Shown: one piece after another, positions 27,801-37,024 of the stretch
Layout of the letters: each line of letters starts with the position of its first letter
Position numbering within the stretch: the stretch's first letter is position 1
Assembly (NCBI GenBank): GCA_020633625.1
Contig: JACKDJ010000012.1
Span: forward strand, 48,490 to 112,489
Reading direction: 5' to 3'
Source of the DNA: Myxococcales bacterium
GTDB taxonomy: Bacteria > Myxococcota_A > Bradymonadia > REDH01
Length of the DNA: 64,000 nt
Made by a program: the position numbers and the translations under genes
Notes under the pieces: generated by a model
The model's database searches: none
What the model saw: the letters and a program-made list of their open reading frames with translations, nothing else
What the model was told of the DNA's origin: nothing

Positions 27801-28109
27801 TCCGAGAAGGAGCTCGCTCGCCGCGGCGAGCAGGAGGCCAGGGCGATGCGCGAGATCCTCCAGAACCAGAAGGAGCGCATCGAGCGGGAGAACGCCCGCG
27901 CCATCGAGGAGAGCAAACAGCTCACCCTCGGCTTCAGCGACGCCGAGACGCGGCAGTTTCGCGCGAATCAGCGCCACTGGGAGCAGCGCTTGCGCGCGCT
28001 CGACGGCGAGATCGAGACCGAGCCAGCGCGCGTCCGCGACAACTACGTGGTGCGCGGCTCCCGCCTCGAGCCCGTCGGACTCGTCTACCTGTGGCCGGTG
28101 TCGGGGTGA
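24801..28109 (+). CDS. drmD: DISARM SNF2-type helicase DrmD
   Basis: 1102-aa SF2 ATPase of the SNF2 type, the signature gene of class 1 DISARM. Motif I FIADDVGLGKTIEAGLI (about residue 130-145), Ia VVISCPPSVVRQWKDEM, motif II LLILDEAHN (about 240), motif III LSATPHNG, then the second RecA lobe with VFTEYTDTKRYLEEQL, motif V ATDAAREGVNLQ and motif VI RNGRIDRKLQ (about 640). The C-terminal 350 residues have a long coiled-coil segment (AEVAER...RRGEQEARAMRE). Expected role: translocation on incoming DNA together with DrmAB. First gene after ssrA, followed 8 nt later by drmMI. Confidence 0.93.
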   Translation: MNLEPGQFVRVRSRKYLVEGVTPPPDPRDSRLVRLSCVEDDALGEKLEVLWDCEIDARVLDGANWQAIASRGFDQPRLFSAYLNTLRWNCVTATRSNLFQAPYRAGIEVKAFQLEPLRKALAMPRVNLFIADDVGLGKTIEAGLILRELLMRQKVRRVVISCPPSVVRQWKDEMEQRFGLSFEIYDRDFVTAKRQERGYQVNPWTTHSRFIISHALLRNEAYTAPLRDWLGEFQGGALLILDEAHNAAPASGSRYAVDSKLTKVVRDLSGRFEHKLFLSATPHNGHSNSFSALLEMLDPQKFCRGVPVHHMSRDQVMVRRLKHDLREIGEEFPAREIVRVDIDGLPDDAPELVLSRLLQRYRKAREARLADAPRGQRTSAMLVVTSLQKRLLSSVDAFARTLAIHEKSMARQAAEWAKDAADRPRAGRGGATPDSAEWARELDQTSLPLLLDPPDADDERADLDEAEVEAEEDAQMAAATRASMGSGDDPARIHAELEILAEMSRVAGHARYQLDARTRHLVEWIRSNCCPDLGKPGARWNERRVLVFTEYTDTKRYLEEQLREAIRGSDQDAARITTFHGGIGEERREQIKAAFNADPAEHPLRILIATDAAREGVNLQNHCADLFHADVPWNPSRMEQRNGRIDRKLQRAKTVRCHYFVVHQRAEDRVLDVLVGKSKTIHAELGSLAPVVARRVQERLEAGIDHDQILPLQGDLERIDTAVRESAEGRVVQEDLEEVRERKAALVGQVERLEQMLKTSRDWIGLDDRHFRDALSAALEILGAETITPVDADEAARDPSTARWTIPHLHETMGTDHTWAHTLDALRAPIKKGQKPWEWRREAPIRPVVFRDPGTLDGEVVHLHLEHRVVQRLLGRFLAQGFLHDELTRACVLRTDDPVPRVVTLGRLSLYGDGAARLHDELVAVAADWTDPASRGRSALRPVGENAKSEVLALLDASLASPRLSGVPDGVRDRLKQHAPRDVSELHPHLERRAAAVAERSEKELARRGEQEARAMREILQNQKERIERENARAIEESKQLTLGFSDAETRQFRANQRHWEQRLRALDGEIETEPARVRDNYVVRGSRLEPVGLVYLWPVSG

Positions 28110-28117
28110 GGTAGCAG

Positions 28118-31100
28118 ATGGCGAAGCCCGATCCCGAACTGACCGCACACAAGAGCTGGCTAGGGCTGCTGCAGCCCGTGGGCTTGGTCGTGTCACCGCC
28201 CGCCCTGGTCAAGGCGCAGGCCGTGCCTAGCGAGAACGTCGCCGAGCTGCAGCGGACATTCGTCGAGGTGACGGCGCCGGGTCCCCCCGCAGCGGGCGCC
28301 GCCGCCGCCGACAACGATGAGCCGCACATCGCCGACTTCGAGGCGTTCGCGCGCGAGGTGCTCGGTTGGGATCCCGCGGACCTCGCTGGCGTCGCCGGCG
28401 GCCCCGACATGCCCGAAGCACTTCAGCTCGTGCTGCCCGACTACGGCGAGACGCTGGCGCCGACGTATGTCCTGGTCGACGGCATGGGCGTCTCATCGCC
28501 GTCCAGTCGGACGGGCGACCCCTCCGACACGCTCAGTCCCGACCCGCTCTTGCTGGTCCAGGTCGTGGCTCGCGGCACCGACCTCGACGCGGCAGCTGCC
28601 CGCGAAGACGCGGCCGCGGGCTGGACCGCCAGCCCCCAGGCGCGCCTCGAGCGATTGCTGCGCGAGGTGAAGGTGCCCGCGGGGCTGCTGTGCAACGGCG
28701 ACGCGCTGAGGTTGGTGTACGCGCCCAGCGGCGAGTCGTCGGGGCACCTGACGTTCCCGGTGGCCGGGATGCGCGAGGTCGCGGGCCGGCCGATCCTCAG
28801 CGCGCTGCACATGCTGCTGTCGTCGCACCGGGTGATCGAGGCGCGCGACGGCGCACGCCTGCGCGACATCCTGGCCGACAGCCGCAAGTACCAGGCCGAC
28901 GTCTCGAACGCCCTGTCAGAGCAGGTGCTCGGCGCGCTGTGGGAGCTGCTGCGGGGCTTTCAGGCGGCGTCCGAGCGGTCGGGCGCGACACACGAGTCGA
29001 ACACGGCCCTGCGCAGCGACTTCGACCACGTCGCCAGCGAGGAGCCCGCTCACGTTTACGGCGGCCTGCTGACGCTGCTGATGCGGATGATCTTCGTGCT
29101 CTACGCCGAAGACCAGGGCCTGATGCCGGCAGGGGAGCTGTTCGCGAGCAACTACTCCGTCGGCGGCCTGTTCGACCGGCTGCGCGCCGACGCTGGGCGC
29201 TATCCAGACACGATGGACGAGCGCTACGGCGCCTACGCGTGGCTGCTCTCGCTCTTTCGCCTGCTCTTCGACGGGGGAGGGCACGGCGCGCTGCGGCTGC
29301 CGACGCGCCACGGCCAGCTCTTTAACCCCGACGAGTACCCGTTCCTGGAGGGCCGGCCACGCGGCGTTCGGCGCGTGAAGGACGAGCCTCTCGATGCGCC
29401 GCGCGTGTCTGACGGCTGCATCTACCGAGTGCTCGACGCGCTCCTGATGCTCGACGTCGACGGCGACGGCGTCGCGGACCGGCTGTCGTACCGGGCGCTC
29501 GACGTCGAGCAGATCGGCTCGGTGTACGAGGCGATGATGGGCTACGACGTGGAGCGGGCGGCGGGCCCGTCGATCGCTGTCGGATCGAAGCATGTGGTCG
29601 TCGATCTCGACTCGCTGCTGGCGATGCACGGGAGCAAACGAAACGCATGGCTCAAGGAGCACGCGGCAACAGAGCTCAGCGGCAAGTCGGCCACGGCGCT
29701 GAAGTCGGCCGCCAGCCACGACGATGTGGTCGCCGCGCTCGGCCGCCGCGTGTCGTCGCGCTCGCTCGACGCCTCGGGTAACCCGCGGCTGATGCGGGCC
29801 GGCGCGCTCTACCTGCAGCCGGGCGAGGAGCGGCGTCGCACCGGCTCGCACTACACGCCTCGCGAGCTGACCGAGCCGATCGTGCGGACCACGCTGCGCC
29901 CGGTGATCGAGGCGCTCGGCGAGCGCCCGACGCCGGAGCAGATCCTCGACCTGAAGGTCTGCGACCCGGCGATGGGTTCGGGCGCGTTCCTGGTCGAGGC
30001 GACGCGCCAGCTCGCCGAGCAGCTGCTGCGGGCGTGGGAGCTTCACGACGCGATGCCGCCCATCCCGTTGGACGAGGAGCCGCTGCTGCACGCCCGCCGG
30101 CTGGTGGCGCAGCGCTGCATTTACGGGGTCGACAAGAACCCGTTCGCGGTGAACCTAGCGAAGCTCAGCATCTGGCTGATCACGCTGGCCCGCGACCACG
30201 CGTTCACCTTCGTGGACCACGCGCTGAAGCACGGCGACTCGCTGGTGGGGCTGACGAAGGCGCAGATCGCGGCGTTCCACTGGAAGTCTGGCGTTGGCGA
30301 GGTGCTCGACCTGTTCGACGAGAAGCTCAAGGTCGACATCGCGCGGGCCTTGGGTTGGCGCAGCCAGCTCCACGGGAGCGACGAGGGGGCCTATGACGAC
30401 AAGCGCGCCGCGTGGTGGCAGGCCGAGGACGCGATCGCCGACGCGCGGCTGATCGGCGATCTCGCGATCGCCGCCTTCTTTGGCGCAGACAAGGAAAAGT
30501 CGCGCGAGTTGCTGCGGGACCAGTACCGGGACAAGATCGAGGTGTGGCGCAGCGATCCCGACCGGAGGGCCGAGCTCCTGGCGATCGCCGCGGAGCTTCG
30601 CGAAGGCGACAAGCCCGTGCCGCCGCTGCACTGGGAGATCGAGTTTCCGGAGGTGTTCGAGCGGGAGAACCCGGGCTTCGACGCGATGGTCGGGAACCCA
30701 CCGTTCTTGGGCGGGACGATGATATCCACCGCCAATGGGTCCGCCTACCTCGACTGGATTACATCGAGCTTTGAGTTCAGCGGTGGCCGGATGGACTTGG
30801 TCGCGTACTTCTTCCGGAACGCATTCGCGCTCCAACGAAGCAGCGGGACGTTTGGCCTTGTGGCAACAAACACGGTCGGGCAAGGCGACACACGCGTCGG
30901 TGGTCTTGCGGCGATCTGTGGGATGGGCGGCTTCATCTATGCGGCGACGCGGAGGCGCAGGTGGCCAGGAGCGGCGGCCGTCGTCGTCAGTGTTGTTCAC
31001 ATTCGAAAGGAAGTTGGAGTCCATCCTTGCATCTTGGACGGCGCTCCCAGGGCGACGATCACGGCCTTCCTGGCCCACGGCGGCGGGAACAAGAGCCCTG

Positions 31101-32266
31101 CGAGGCTCTCCGCGAACTTTTCGCTGTCGTATAGCGGCGTCAAACAGTACGGAGACGGGTTCTTGTTCGAGGATGGCAAGGACAAGGCGACCCCTTTGGC
31201 GAGGCTTCGGGAAATCGTCGACGCAGAACCCGGATCCGTCGACGTTGTGTTTCCGTTCATCGGAGGCGCCGAGGTCAACTCGCACGCAGCCCATCAGTAT
31301 CGACGCTGGATCATCAACTTCGGGATGCGTGACGAAGCCACAGTGCGTCGCAATTGGCCCCTGCTAATGGATATCGTGGAGCGGAAGGTCAAACCCGAGA
31401 GACGCAGGAAGGCTGCCTCCGTAGCCGCGCATCCGTGGTGGCAGTTCTGGCGCCCACGGAACGATCTCTACTCTGCAATATGCGGCCGATCCAGAGTTCT
31501 TGTTTGCAGTCAAGTGAGTGCGCATCACGCGTTTGCGTTTGTTCCAGCGAGTTGGGTCTTCTCCCACGCACTCAACATCTTCGCGGTTGAGTCCGACTCC
31601 GCTTTCTGTCTGCTTCAGTCTCAACCACACGAGGTCTGGGCGCGCTTCTTCGGCTCGTCCATGAAGGACGACCTGCGTTACACCCCTTCCGACTGCTTCG
31701 AGACGTTCCCATTCCCTCGCGGATGGACCGCAGACTCGGTGCTCGATTCCGCCGGGCGCGCATACTACGAGTTCCGAGCCGACCTGATGCTCCGCAACAA
31801 CGAGGGCCTCACCGCGACCTACAACCGCTTCCACGACCCAAACAACCACGAGCCGGACATCGTTCGGCTGCGAGAGCTGCACGCGGAGATGGACCGGGCG
31901 GTGCTCGACGCCTACGGCTGGCACGACATCCCCACCGACTGCGAGTTCCTGCTCGACTACGAGATCGACGACGAGAGCTGGGGCAACAAGAAGAAGCCCT
32001 ACCGATACCGCTGGCCCGACGACGTACACGACGAGGTGCTCGCTCGGCTGCTCGACCTCAACCAGAAGCGCTACCAGGACGAGGTCGCCGCCGGGCTGCA
32101 TGACAAGGCCAACAAGGGCGGCAAGAAGAAGCGGGCCGCGACCGGAGACATGGCCGGGCTCCCGCTGTTCGCAGGGATGGAGGGGGGCGATGATGACGAG
32201 GGCGACGAGGGCTGCGAAGACGGTTACGAAGACGATGAAGGCTACGAGGACGACGGCGACGAGTAG
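28118..32266 (+). CDS. drmMI: DISARM N6-adenine methyltransferase DrmMI
   Basis: 1382-aa class 1 DISARM methylase of the Eco57I-like (N12-class/type IIG-like) family that marks host DNA. GAGG precedes the ATG. SAM-binding motif KVCDPAMGSGAFLVEATR (about 612-629), preceded by RTGSHYTPRELTEPIV; catalytic AMVGNPPFLGG (about 855-865). The likely target-recognition part (about 870-1190; 30720-31690) has visibly lower GC and different codon use than the rest. The last 40 residues are an acidic tail (DDDEGDEGCEDGYEDDEG). There is no nuclease motif visible in it, as expected for DISARM where methylation and restriction are in different proteins. Confidence 0.92.
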   Translation: MAKPDPELTAHKSWLGLLQPVGLVVSPPALVKAQAVPSENVAELQRTFVEVTAPGPPAAGAAAADNDEPHIADFEAFAREVLGWDPADLAGVAGGPDMPEALQLVLPDYGETLAPTYVLVDGMGVSSPSSRTGDPSDTLSPDPLLLVQVVARGTDLDAAAAREDAAAGWTASPQARLERLLREVKVPAGLLCNGDALRLVYAPSGESSGHLTFPVAGMREVAGRPILSALHMLLSSHRVIEARDGARLRDILADSRKYQADVSNALSEQVLGALWELLRGFQAASERSGATHESNTALRSDFDHVASEEPAHVYGGLLTLLMRMIFVLYAEDQGLMPAGELFASNYSVGGLFDRLRADAGRYPDTMDERYGAYAWLLSLFRLLFDGGGHGALRLPTRHGQLFNPDEYPFLEGRPRGVRRVKDEPLDAPRVSDGCIYRVLDALLMLDVDGDGVADRLSYRALDVEQIGSVYEAMMGYDVERAAGPSIAVGSKHVVVDLDSLLAMHGSKRNAWLKEHAATELSGKSATALKSAASHDDVVAALGRRVSSRSLDASGNPRLMRAGALYLQPGEERRRTGSHYTPRELTEPIVRTTLRPVIEALGERPTPEQILDLKVCDPAMGSGAFLVEATRQLAEQLLRAWELHDAMPPIPLDEEPLLHARRLVAQRCIYGVDKNPFAVNLAKLSIWLITLARDHAFTFVDHALKHGDSLVGLTKAQIAAFHWKSGVGEVLDLFDEKLKVDIARALGWRSQLHGSDEGAYDDKRAAWWQAEDAIADARLIGDLAIAAFFGADKEKSRELLRDQYRDKIEVWRSDPDRRAELLAIAAELREGDKPVPPLHWEIEFPEVFERENPGFDAMVGNPPFLGGTMISTANGSAYLDWITSSFEFSGGRMDLVAYFFRNAFALQRSSGTFGLVATNTVGQGDTRVGGLAAICGMGGFIYAATRRRRWPGAAAVVVSVVHIRKEVGVHPCILDGAPRATITAFLAHGGGNKSPARLSANFSLSYSGVKQYGDGFLFEDGKDKATPLARLREIVDAEPGSVDVVFPFIGGAEVNSHAAHQYRRWIINFGMRDEATVRRNWPLLMDIVERKVKPERRRKAASVAAHPWWQFWRPRNDLYSAICGRSRVLVCSQVSAHHAFAFVPASWVFSHALNIFAVESDSAFCLLQSQPHEVWARFFGSSMKDDLRYTPSDCFETFPFPRGWTADSVLDSAGRAYYEFRADLMLRNNEGLTATYNRFHDPNNHEPDIVRLRELHAEMDRAVLDAYGWHDIPTDCEFLLDYEIDDESWGNKKKPYRYRWPDDVHDEVLARLLDLNQKRYQDEVAAGLHDKANKGGKKKRAATGDMAGLPLFAGMEGGDDDEGDEGCEDGYEDDEGYEDDGDE

Positions 32267-32334
32267 CGGTCTGCTCCTGCCCGGTAGCAACGACGGCAGC
32301 AGCTTGCGCCGGCGGGGAGCGCGTCGGAATTGAG

Positions 32335-32363
32335 TTGACGCCGCGTCAGCGGTACCCTACGGA
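32335..32363 (+). promoter_or_regulatory. Possible internal promoter before the second half of DISARM
   Basis: TTGACG (32335-32340), 17 nt, TACGGA (32358-32363), 36 nt before the 77-aa gene, in the only sizeable gap (132 nt) of the first part of the operon. Confidence 0.3.
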
Positions 32364-32398
32364 CTCTTCGCCACGGCTCGTGGTAACTACGATTTGGA

Positions 32399-32632
32399 AT
32401 GTCGATGCTGTTGAAGGCGCTCAGAGAGGCGATCGAGGCCTACACGGGCGAGACCATCGCCGAGCTGCAGGCCACTCCGATCGATGACCGTCGACGGAGT
32501 GTCGAGAATGCAAGCGGCGAACCGATGCGCCTGGTTCGCTGCTATCCCCACGTCGGCCGCGGGAACGTCATGGGCGACAGGGTGCTGACAGGCGGTGAAG
32601 TGGATGCGCTGCTCGACGAAGCGCTGCGGTGA
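32399..32632 (+). CDS. Small DISARM-embedded protein, unknown function
   Basis: 77 aa, or 75 from the second ATG at 32405. Hydrophilic with probable helices (LLKALREAIEAYTGETIAEL) and a C-terminal GGEVDALLDEALR. No family recognised. Its stop overlaps the GTG start of the next gene by 4 nt (GTGA, 32629-32632), so the two are translated together, and both sit between drmMI and drmA. A toxin, antitoxin or small regulator of the system is possible but not shown. Confidence 0.6.
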   Translation: MSMLLKALREAIEAYTGETIAELQATPIDDRRRSVENASGEPMRLVRCYPHVGRGNVMGDRVLTGGEVDALLDEALR

Positions 32633-33381
32633 TCCCACAGACGCCAAGCAAACCGACGACGTTCGGGGAACTGTTTGACTTCTATCACGGATACGTCAAG
32701 GTACTGTACAGCTACGTGCAGACCGAGAACGCCCTCTCGCTTGAGACGCTCTTCGAACTCAACGCCGCGCTGGATCACCTCTCTCGACACTGGATCTACG
32801 GCGAAACAGAAACGGAAGCGGTAGCCCGTGCGTTCGGTCATCTGAAGCGGAGCTGTCTCGACATCTTCAAGCTCAAGGTGAAGGAGGCGAGGCGTCAATT
32901 TGACGAGCTCCGTAGAATCGACACCAGCGTCATAGACAACGGCGACTTTGACCGGCAACTGATCGCCCTCTTTCAGGAGATCAAGCGCGAAGCGACCGAA
33001 GCCCGGCGGCTCGAGGGCGAGGTGCAGCCCGACACGCACGACCCGGTCCTCGCGTTCGAGCGCTGGGAGACAGTCTTCAAGCTGTGCCTCCGACTAGAGA
33101 AGGAGTTCTATGAGCACGCGCACCTGCCGTGGGCGCAGAAGCGCGCGCACAAGGGCGCAACGCGACTGCGCGTGGAGGGCCTCGTGATCGGTGTGGTCGC
33201 GTCGCTTCTCGCCGCTGCGCTCCTCGCGCTCCTCGCGCCGACTTTCCGCGCCGCGACGGGCGCCGCCAACTCGGCGATGGCATCTGAACGGACTGCGGGG
33301 TCCGGTCTGGGCTATTGGCCGCCTGACTCCGACGGCAGCGCCGCAGACCGCACACAAGGGTCGGACGACAGTCCACCGTAG
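32629..33381 (+). CDS. Helical protein with a C-terminal transmembrane segment, unknown, in DISARM operon
   Basis: 250 aa from GTG at 32629. Residues 1-180 are soluble, charged and helical (KRSCLDIFKLKVKEARRQFD, FQEIKREATEARRLEGE). Then a single strong membrane helix, VIGVVASLLAAALLALLAP (about residues 188-206), and a 40-aa Ser/Gly/Asp tail. This is a membrane-anchored layout, which is unusual for DISARM, whose known parts are cytosolic DNA enzymes. GC is lower than the neighbours. Coupled to the 77-aa gene. No homologue is recognised by eye; it might act as an effector at the membrane, but that is only an inference. Confidence 0.65.
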   Translation: MIPQTPSKPTTFGELFDFYHGYVKVLYSYVQTENALSLETLFELNAALDHLSRHWIYGETETEAVARAFGHLKRSCLDIFKLKVKEARRQFDELRRIDTSVIDNGDFDRQLIALFQEIKREATEARRLEGEVQPDTHDPVLAFERWETVFKLCLRLEKEFYEHAHLPWAQKRAHKGATRLRVEGLVIGVVASLLAAALLALLAPTFRAATGAANSAMASERTAGSGLGYWPPDSDGSAADRTQGSDDSPP

Positions 33382-33487
33382 GGCTCGCCACCAGCTTGGG
33401 GTCAGCCTGCGCGTGCGGCGGAGCCGTTTGTGCCACGCGCGCACGACGTCGATGACGCGCGCCGCCGACCGATGGTAGGCTGCAACA

Positions 33488-36400
33488 ATGACCACTCCGG
33501 CGGACATCCGAGCCCAGCTCATCGACGCACTGCGGCTCGACCTCGTGGGACCGAGCGCCGACGACGCGCAGCACCTGCAGTACCAGGCCGAGCTGCTGCC
33601 GATCGCACCGTCGAGCTGGTACCTCACAGGCTTTCTCGTCCCATACGAGGCACCGGCCGACCAGCGCAGCGACCCCGAGGTCGACGACCAGCTCGATGAG
33701 GTCGACGCCCGACCCGCCGGAGACGACGACGCGGCGCCCGAAGAGGCGTCCGCCCGGCGCGCGTTCTTTCCGTCGTCCATGGGCCTCTCCGTGCTCGTCG
33801 GACCCGACATCGACAGCCTGAACGTCCGGCTTACGTGGGGAGACTACGCGCCGGTCGACACGCCGAGGCAGCCCGACGGGAGCGACGGTCCGACACCGGG
33901 CGCGCAGGTCGACGTCGTCCACGGTGCGGCCGGCCGCCACGAAGAACACGAGCCCGAGGTCGCCGGCATACCGCGGGTCTGGCGACGCATCGCCCGCGAG
34001 GCGGAGCTCAGCGTGCCGCTGCGTGAAGGACCGGAGCCAGCCGTGTTCGAGGTCGTCGACAGCCGCGGGATCCGCGTGGTCGTGTCGGTGCGATCGACCG
34101 GCACTCGTCTCGTCGCCGCCGGCACGCGCTCGGTGTCGGTGTTCGTCGTCAACCACCGCAGGGCGCCCGAGAGCGGTCGCGACGCCGCGTTCGTGTTCCA
34201 ACCGGAGCTCACCCTCACGGCGCCCGGTCACGCCGCGTTTGTTCCACGGCCCAACTTGCACGGGCGCGACAGCGAGGATTGGGACGACCAGGTCGCCGAC
34301 CTGCAGTACCGCGACGCCGTCGAGTACGTGGTCGGCCACAACGTCTCTGCAGTCGCCTTGCAGACCCCCGCGGCCTCGGGGGCTCCGAACGGCGCGCAGA
34401 CGTTCACCTGCCAGGAGGTGCGGAGCGCGTGGATGCCCTCGGCCGAGGTCGAGAAGGTGGTCGCCAGCAGCATCCCTGGCGTAGAGTTCAGGATGTCCGC
34501 GCTGGCCGCGGCCGGCGACGCAGCTGCCCTGAGCGCGATGCTCTCGCCCATGGTGGAGGGCTACGCCGCGTGGATCGCCAGTCAGCCGCGCTCCGGTGAC
34601 CCCTCCCGGGCGCGAGTCGCAGCCGAGCTCTTGCAGAACGCCGAGCGGGCCGGCAAGCGCATCGCCGGCGGGATCGCCGCACTCGCCGACCCGGTCGCGT
34701 TCGAGGCGTTCCGGGTAACGAACCGAGCGATGCGGACCGCCATCCGACAGCGTCTGGCGCACGACGCGGCGGCCGACGGCGGTCCCGATGCAAGCACGGA
34801 CGAGCCGGCGTGGCGGCCGTTCCAGCTCGCGTTCGTGTTGATGAACCTGCCCGGAGTGGTAGAGCCGGGCCATCCCGATCGCCAGGTCGTCGACCTGCTC
34901 TTCTTCCCCACCGGCGGCGGCAAGACCGAGGCGTACCTGGGCCTCGCGGCGTTCACGATGGTGCTGCGCCGCATGCGGGATCCGTCCGTCCACTCGGCGG
35001 GCCTCAGCGTGATCATGCGCTACACCCTGCGCCTCCTCACGCTCGACCAGCTCGGTCGCGCCGCGACTCTCGTGTGCGCGCTCGAGCTCGAGCGCCAGCA
35101 GGACGTCGAGCGGCTCGGCATCTGGCCGTTCGAGATCGGTCTGTGGGTCGGCCAGTCGGCCACACCGAACCGCATGGGGGCGAAGGGCCACAAAGACGAC
35201 AACAAGTATTCGGCCCGGCAGCGCACCCTGGCGTTCCAGAACGACGACCGCAAGCCCTCGCCGATCCCCCTCGAGAACTGCCCGTGGTGCGGCCGCAAGT
35301 TCGACAAGAACAGCTTTCAGCTCTTGCCGAACGCCAACGAGCCGACGGACCTGCGTGTGTTCTGCTCGAGCCGCGCCTGCGACTTTCACCCGCGCCGGCA
35401 GGCGAACGGGCTGCCGATCCTGGCCGTCGACGAGCCGATCTACCGCAGACTTCCCGCGTTCGTCATCGCCACGGTCGACAAGTTTGCCAGCCTGCCGTGG
35501 GTCGGTGAGACCGCCGGACTGTTCGGGCGGGTGGACCGCTACGACCTCAGCGCCGGCTTCTTCGGCGCGTGGGCTGGCGGGCGGGGTAAGCCGCTCGGGA
35601 AGCCCCTTCCGCCACCGGATCTCATCATTCAGGACGAGCTGCACCTGATCTCTGGCCCGCTCGGGACGCTGGTTGGCCTCTATGAGACCGCGATCGACGC
35701 GCTGTGCGCCGATCCGGTGGGGCCAGAAGGCGTGAGGCCAAAGGTGGTGGCGTCGACCGCGACCGTGCGGCGGGCCGACAAGCAGATCCGCGGACTGTTC
35801 GGCCGAAAGCACGTCGACATCTTTCCGCCGCCCGGCCCCAACCGCCGCGACTCGTTCTTCGCGCACACGGTTCCGGCCGCAGACAAACACGCCCGCGTGT
35901 ATCTGGGAGTCGCAGCGCAGGGGCGCAACCTCAAGGTGGTCCTGCTGCGCACCTACGTGGCGCTCATGGCGGCCGCGCAGCGCGCGTGGAACGACGCCGG
36001 CGGTCTCCGCGCGAACCCAAACCCTGCCGACCCGTACATGACGCTGCTCGGCTACTTCAGCTCGCTGCGCGAGCTCGGGGGCAGTCGGCGGATCGTCGAA
36101 GACGAGGTGGCGTCGCGCCTGGCGGACTACGGGGTCCGGCGGTGCCGCGTCCGCGAGCAGCGGGGCCTGTTCGACAACCGACAGACGCTGCACGACCCGC
36201 GGGAGCTCACCAGCCGCGTCAGCACCAACGAGGTCGCCGAGACCAAGCGTCGACTCGCGCTGTCCTTCGATAACGAGAAGGAGAGGCTGGACGTGGCCCT
36301 CGCGACCAACATGATCTCGGTCGGCCTCGACATCACGCGACTCGGCCTGATGGTGGTGCTGGGCCAGCCCAAGATGACGTCGGAGTACATCCAGGCGACC

Positions 36401-37006
36401 AGCCGCGTCGGCCGCGACGATGAGCGCCCGGGATTGGTGGTGACGCTGCTCAACGTGCACCGACATCGCGACCGCTCCCACTACGAGCGATTCACGGCCT
36501 GGCACGAGAGCTTCTACCGCGCCGTCGAAGCGACGAGCGTGACGCCCTTCTCACCCCGCGCGATCGACCGGGGCATCGCCGGTGTCGCGGTGGGCCTGGC
36601 GCGGCTCGGTCACAGCGGGATGACCGCGCCGGCTTCGGCGGGCGACGTAGCGCGACTACGGGCTGAGCTCGAGTTCGTCGCCGAGACGATCTCCCGACGC
36701 GCCGAAGGGCACGACAAGGAGCTCGGCGACAAGGAGTCGGAGCAACTGCGGCAGCGGGTGAAGAAGCGCGTCATCGACCTGCTCGACACGTGGGAGACCA
36801 TCGCCGCAGAGACGGGCCAGCTTCAGTACCAGAGCGAGATCGGGTCGCTGCAGCGGCTGCTCTACGACCCGCTCGACTCGGCGCTGGAGTCGCGGCCGCG
36901 GCACGCCGCCAAGTTCAAGGCGCAGCGAAGCCTGCGCGACGTCGAACCCACCGTGAACCTGCGCCTTCGCACACCCGACGGGTGGGACGCCGAGGGCGAG
37001 ACGTGA
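33488..37006 (+). CDS. drmA: DISARM helicase DrmA
   Basis: 1172-aa SF2 helicase, one of the two core proteins of all DISARM systems; with DrmB it binds DNA ends. Motif I FFPTGGGKTEAYLGLA (about 470-485), motif II IIQDELHLISGPLG (about 712-725; DELH in place of DEAH), motif III VASTATVRRADKQI, motifs V and VI NMISVGLDITRLGLMVVLGQ and QATSRVGRDDERPG (about 935-980). A zinc ribbon-like CPWCGR...CSSRAC is placed between motifs I and II. ATG at 33488; the 105-nt gap before it contains no gene. Confidence 0.93.
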   Translation: MTTPADIRAQLIDALRLDLVGPSADDAQHLQYQAELLPIAPSSWYLTGFLVPYEAPADQRSDPEVDDQLDEVDARPAGDDDAAPEEASARRAFFPSSMGLSVLVGPDIDSLNVRLTWGDYAPVDTPRQPDGSDGPTPGAQVDVVHGAAGRHEEHEPEVAGIPRVWRRIAREAELSVPLREGPEPAVFEVVDSRGIRVVVSVRSTGTRLVAAGTRSVSVFVVNHRRAPESGRDAAFVFQPELTLTAPGHAAFVPRPNLHGRDSEDWDDQVADLQYRDAVEYVVGHNVSAVALQTPAASGAPNGAQTFTCQEVRSAWMPSAEVEKVVASSIPGVEFRMSALAAAGDAAALSAMLSPMVEGYAAWIASQPRSGDPSRARVAAELLQNAERAGKRIAGGIAALADPVAFEAFRVTNRAMRTAIRQRLAHDAAADGGPDASTDEPAWRPFQLAFVLMNLPGVVEPGHPDRQVVDLLFFPTGGGKTEAYLGLAAFTMVLRRMRDPSVHSAGLSVIMRYTLRLLTLDQLGRAATLVCALELERQQDVERLGIWPFEIGLWVGQSATPNRMGAKGHKDDNKYSARQRTLAFQNDDRKPSPIPLENCPWCGRKFDKNSFQLLPNANEPTDLRVFCSSRACDFHPRRQANGLPILAVDEPIYRRLPAFVIATVDKFASLPWVGETAGLFGRVDRYDLSAGFFGAWAGGRGKPLGKPLPPPDLIIQDELHLISGPLGTLVGLYETAIDALCADPVGPEGVRPKVVASTATVRRADKQIRGLFGRKHVDIFPPPGPNRRDSFFAHTVPAADKHARVYLGVAAQGRNLKVVLLRTYVALMAAAQRAWNDAGGLRANPNPADPYMTLLGYFSSLRELGGSRRIVEDEVASRLADYGVRRCRVREQRGLFDNRQTLHDPRELTSRVSTNEVAETKRRLALSFDNEKERLDVALATNMISVGLDITRLGLMVVLGQPKMTSEYIQATSRVGRDDERPGLVVTLLNVHRHRDRSHYERFTAWHESFYRAVEATSVTPFSPRAIDRGIAGVAVGLARLGHSGMTAPASAGDVARLRAELEFVAETISRRAEGHDKELGDKESEQLRQRVKKRVIDLLDTWETIAAETGQLQYQSEIGSLQRLLYDPLDSALESRPRHAAKFKAQRSLRDVEPTVNLRLRTPDGWDAEGET

Positions 37007-37024
37007 GCAAGCAGTGAGCGTGGC

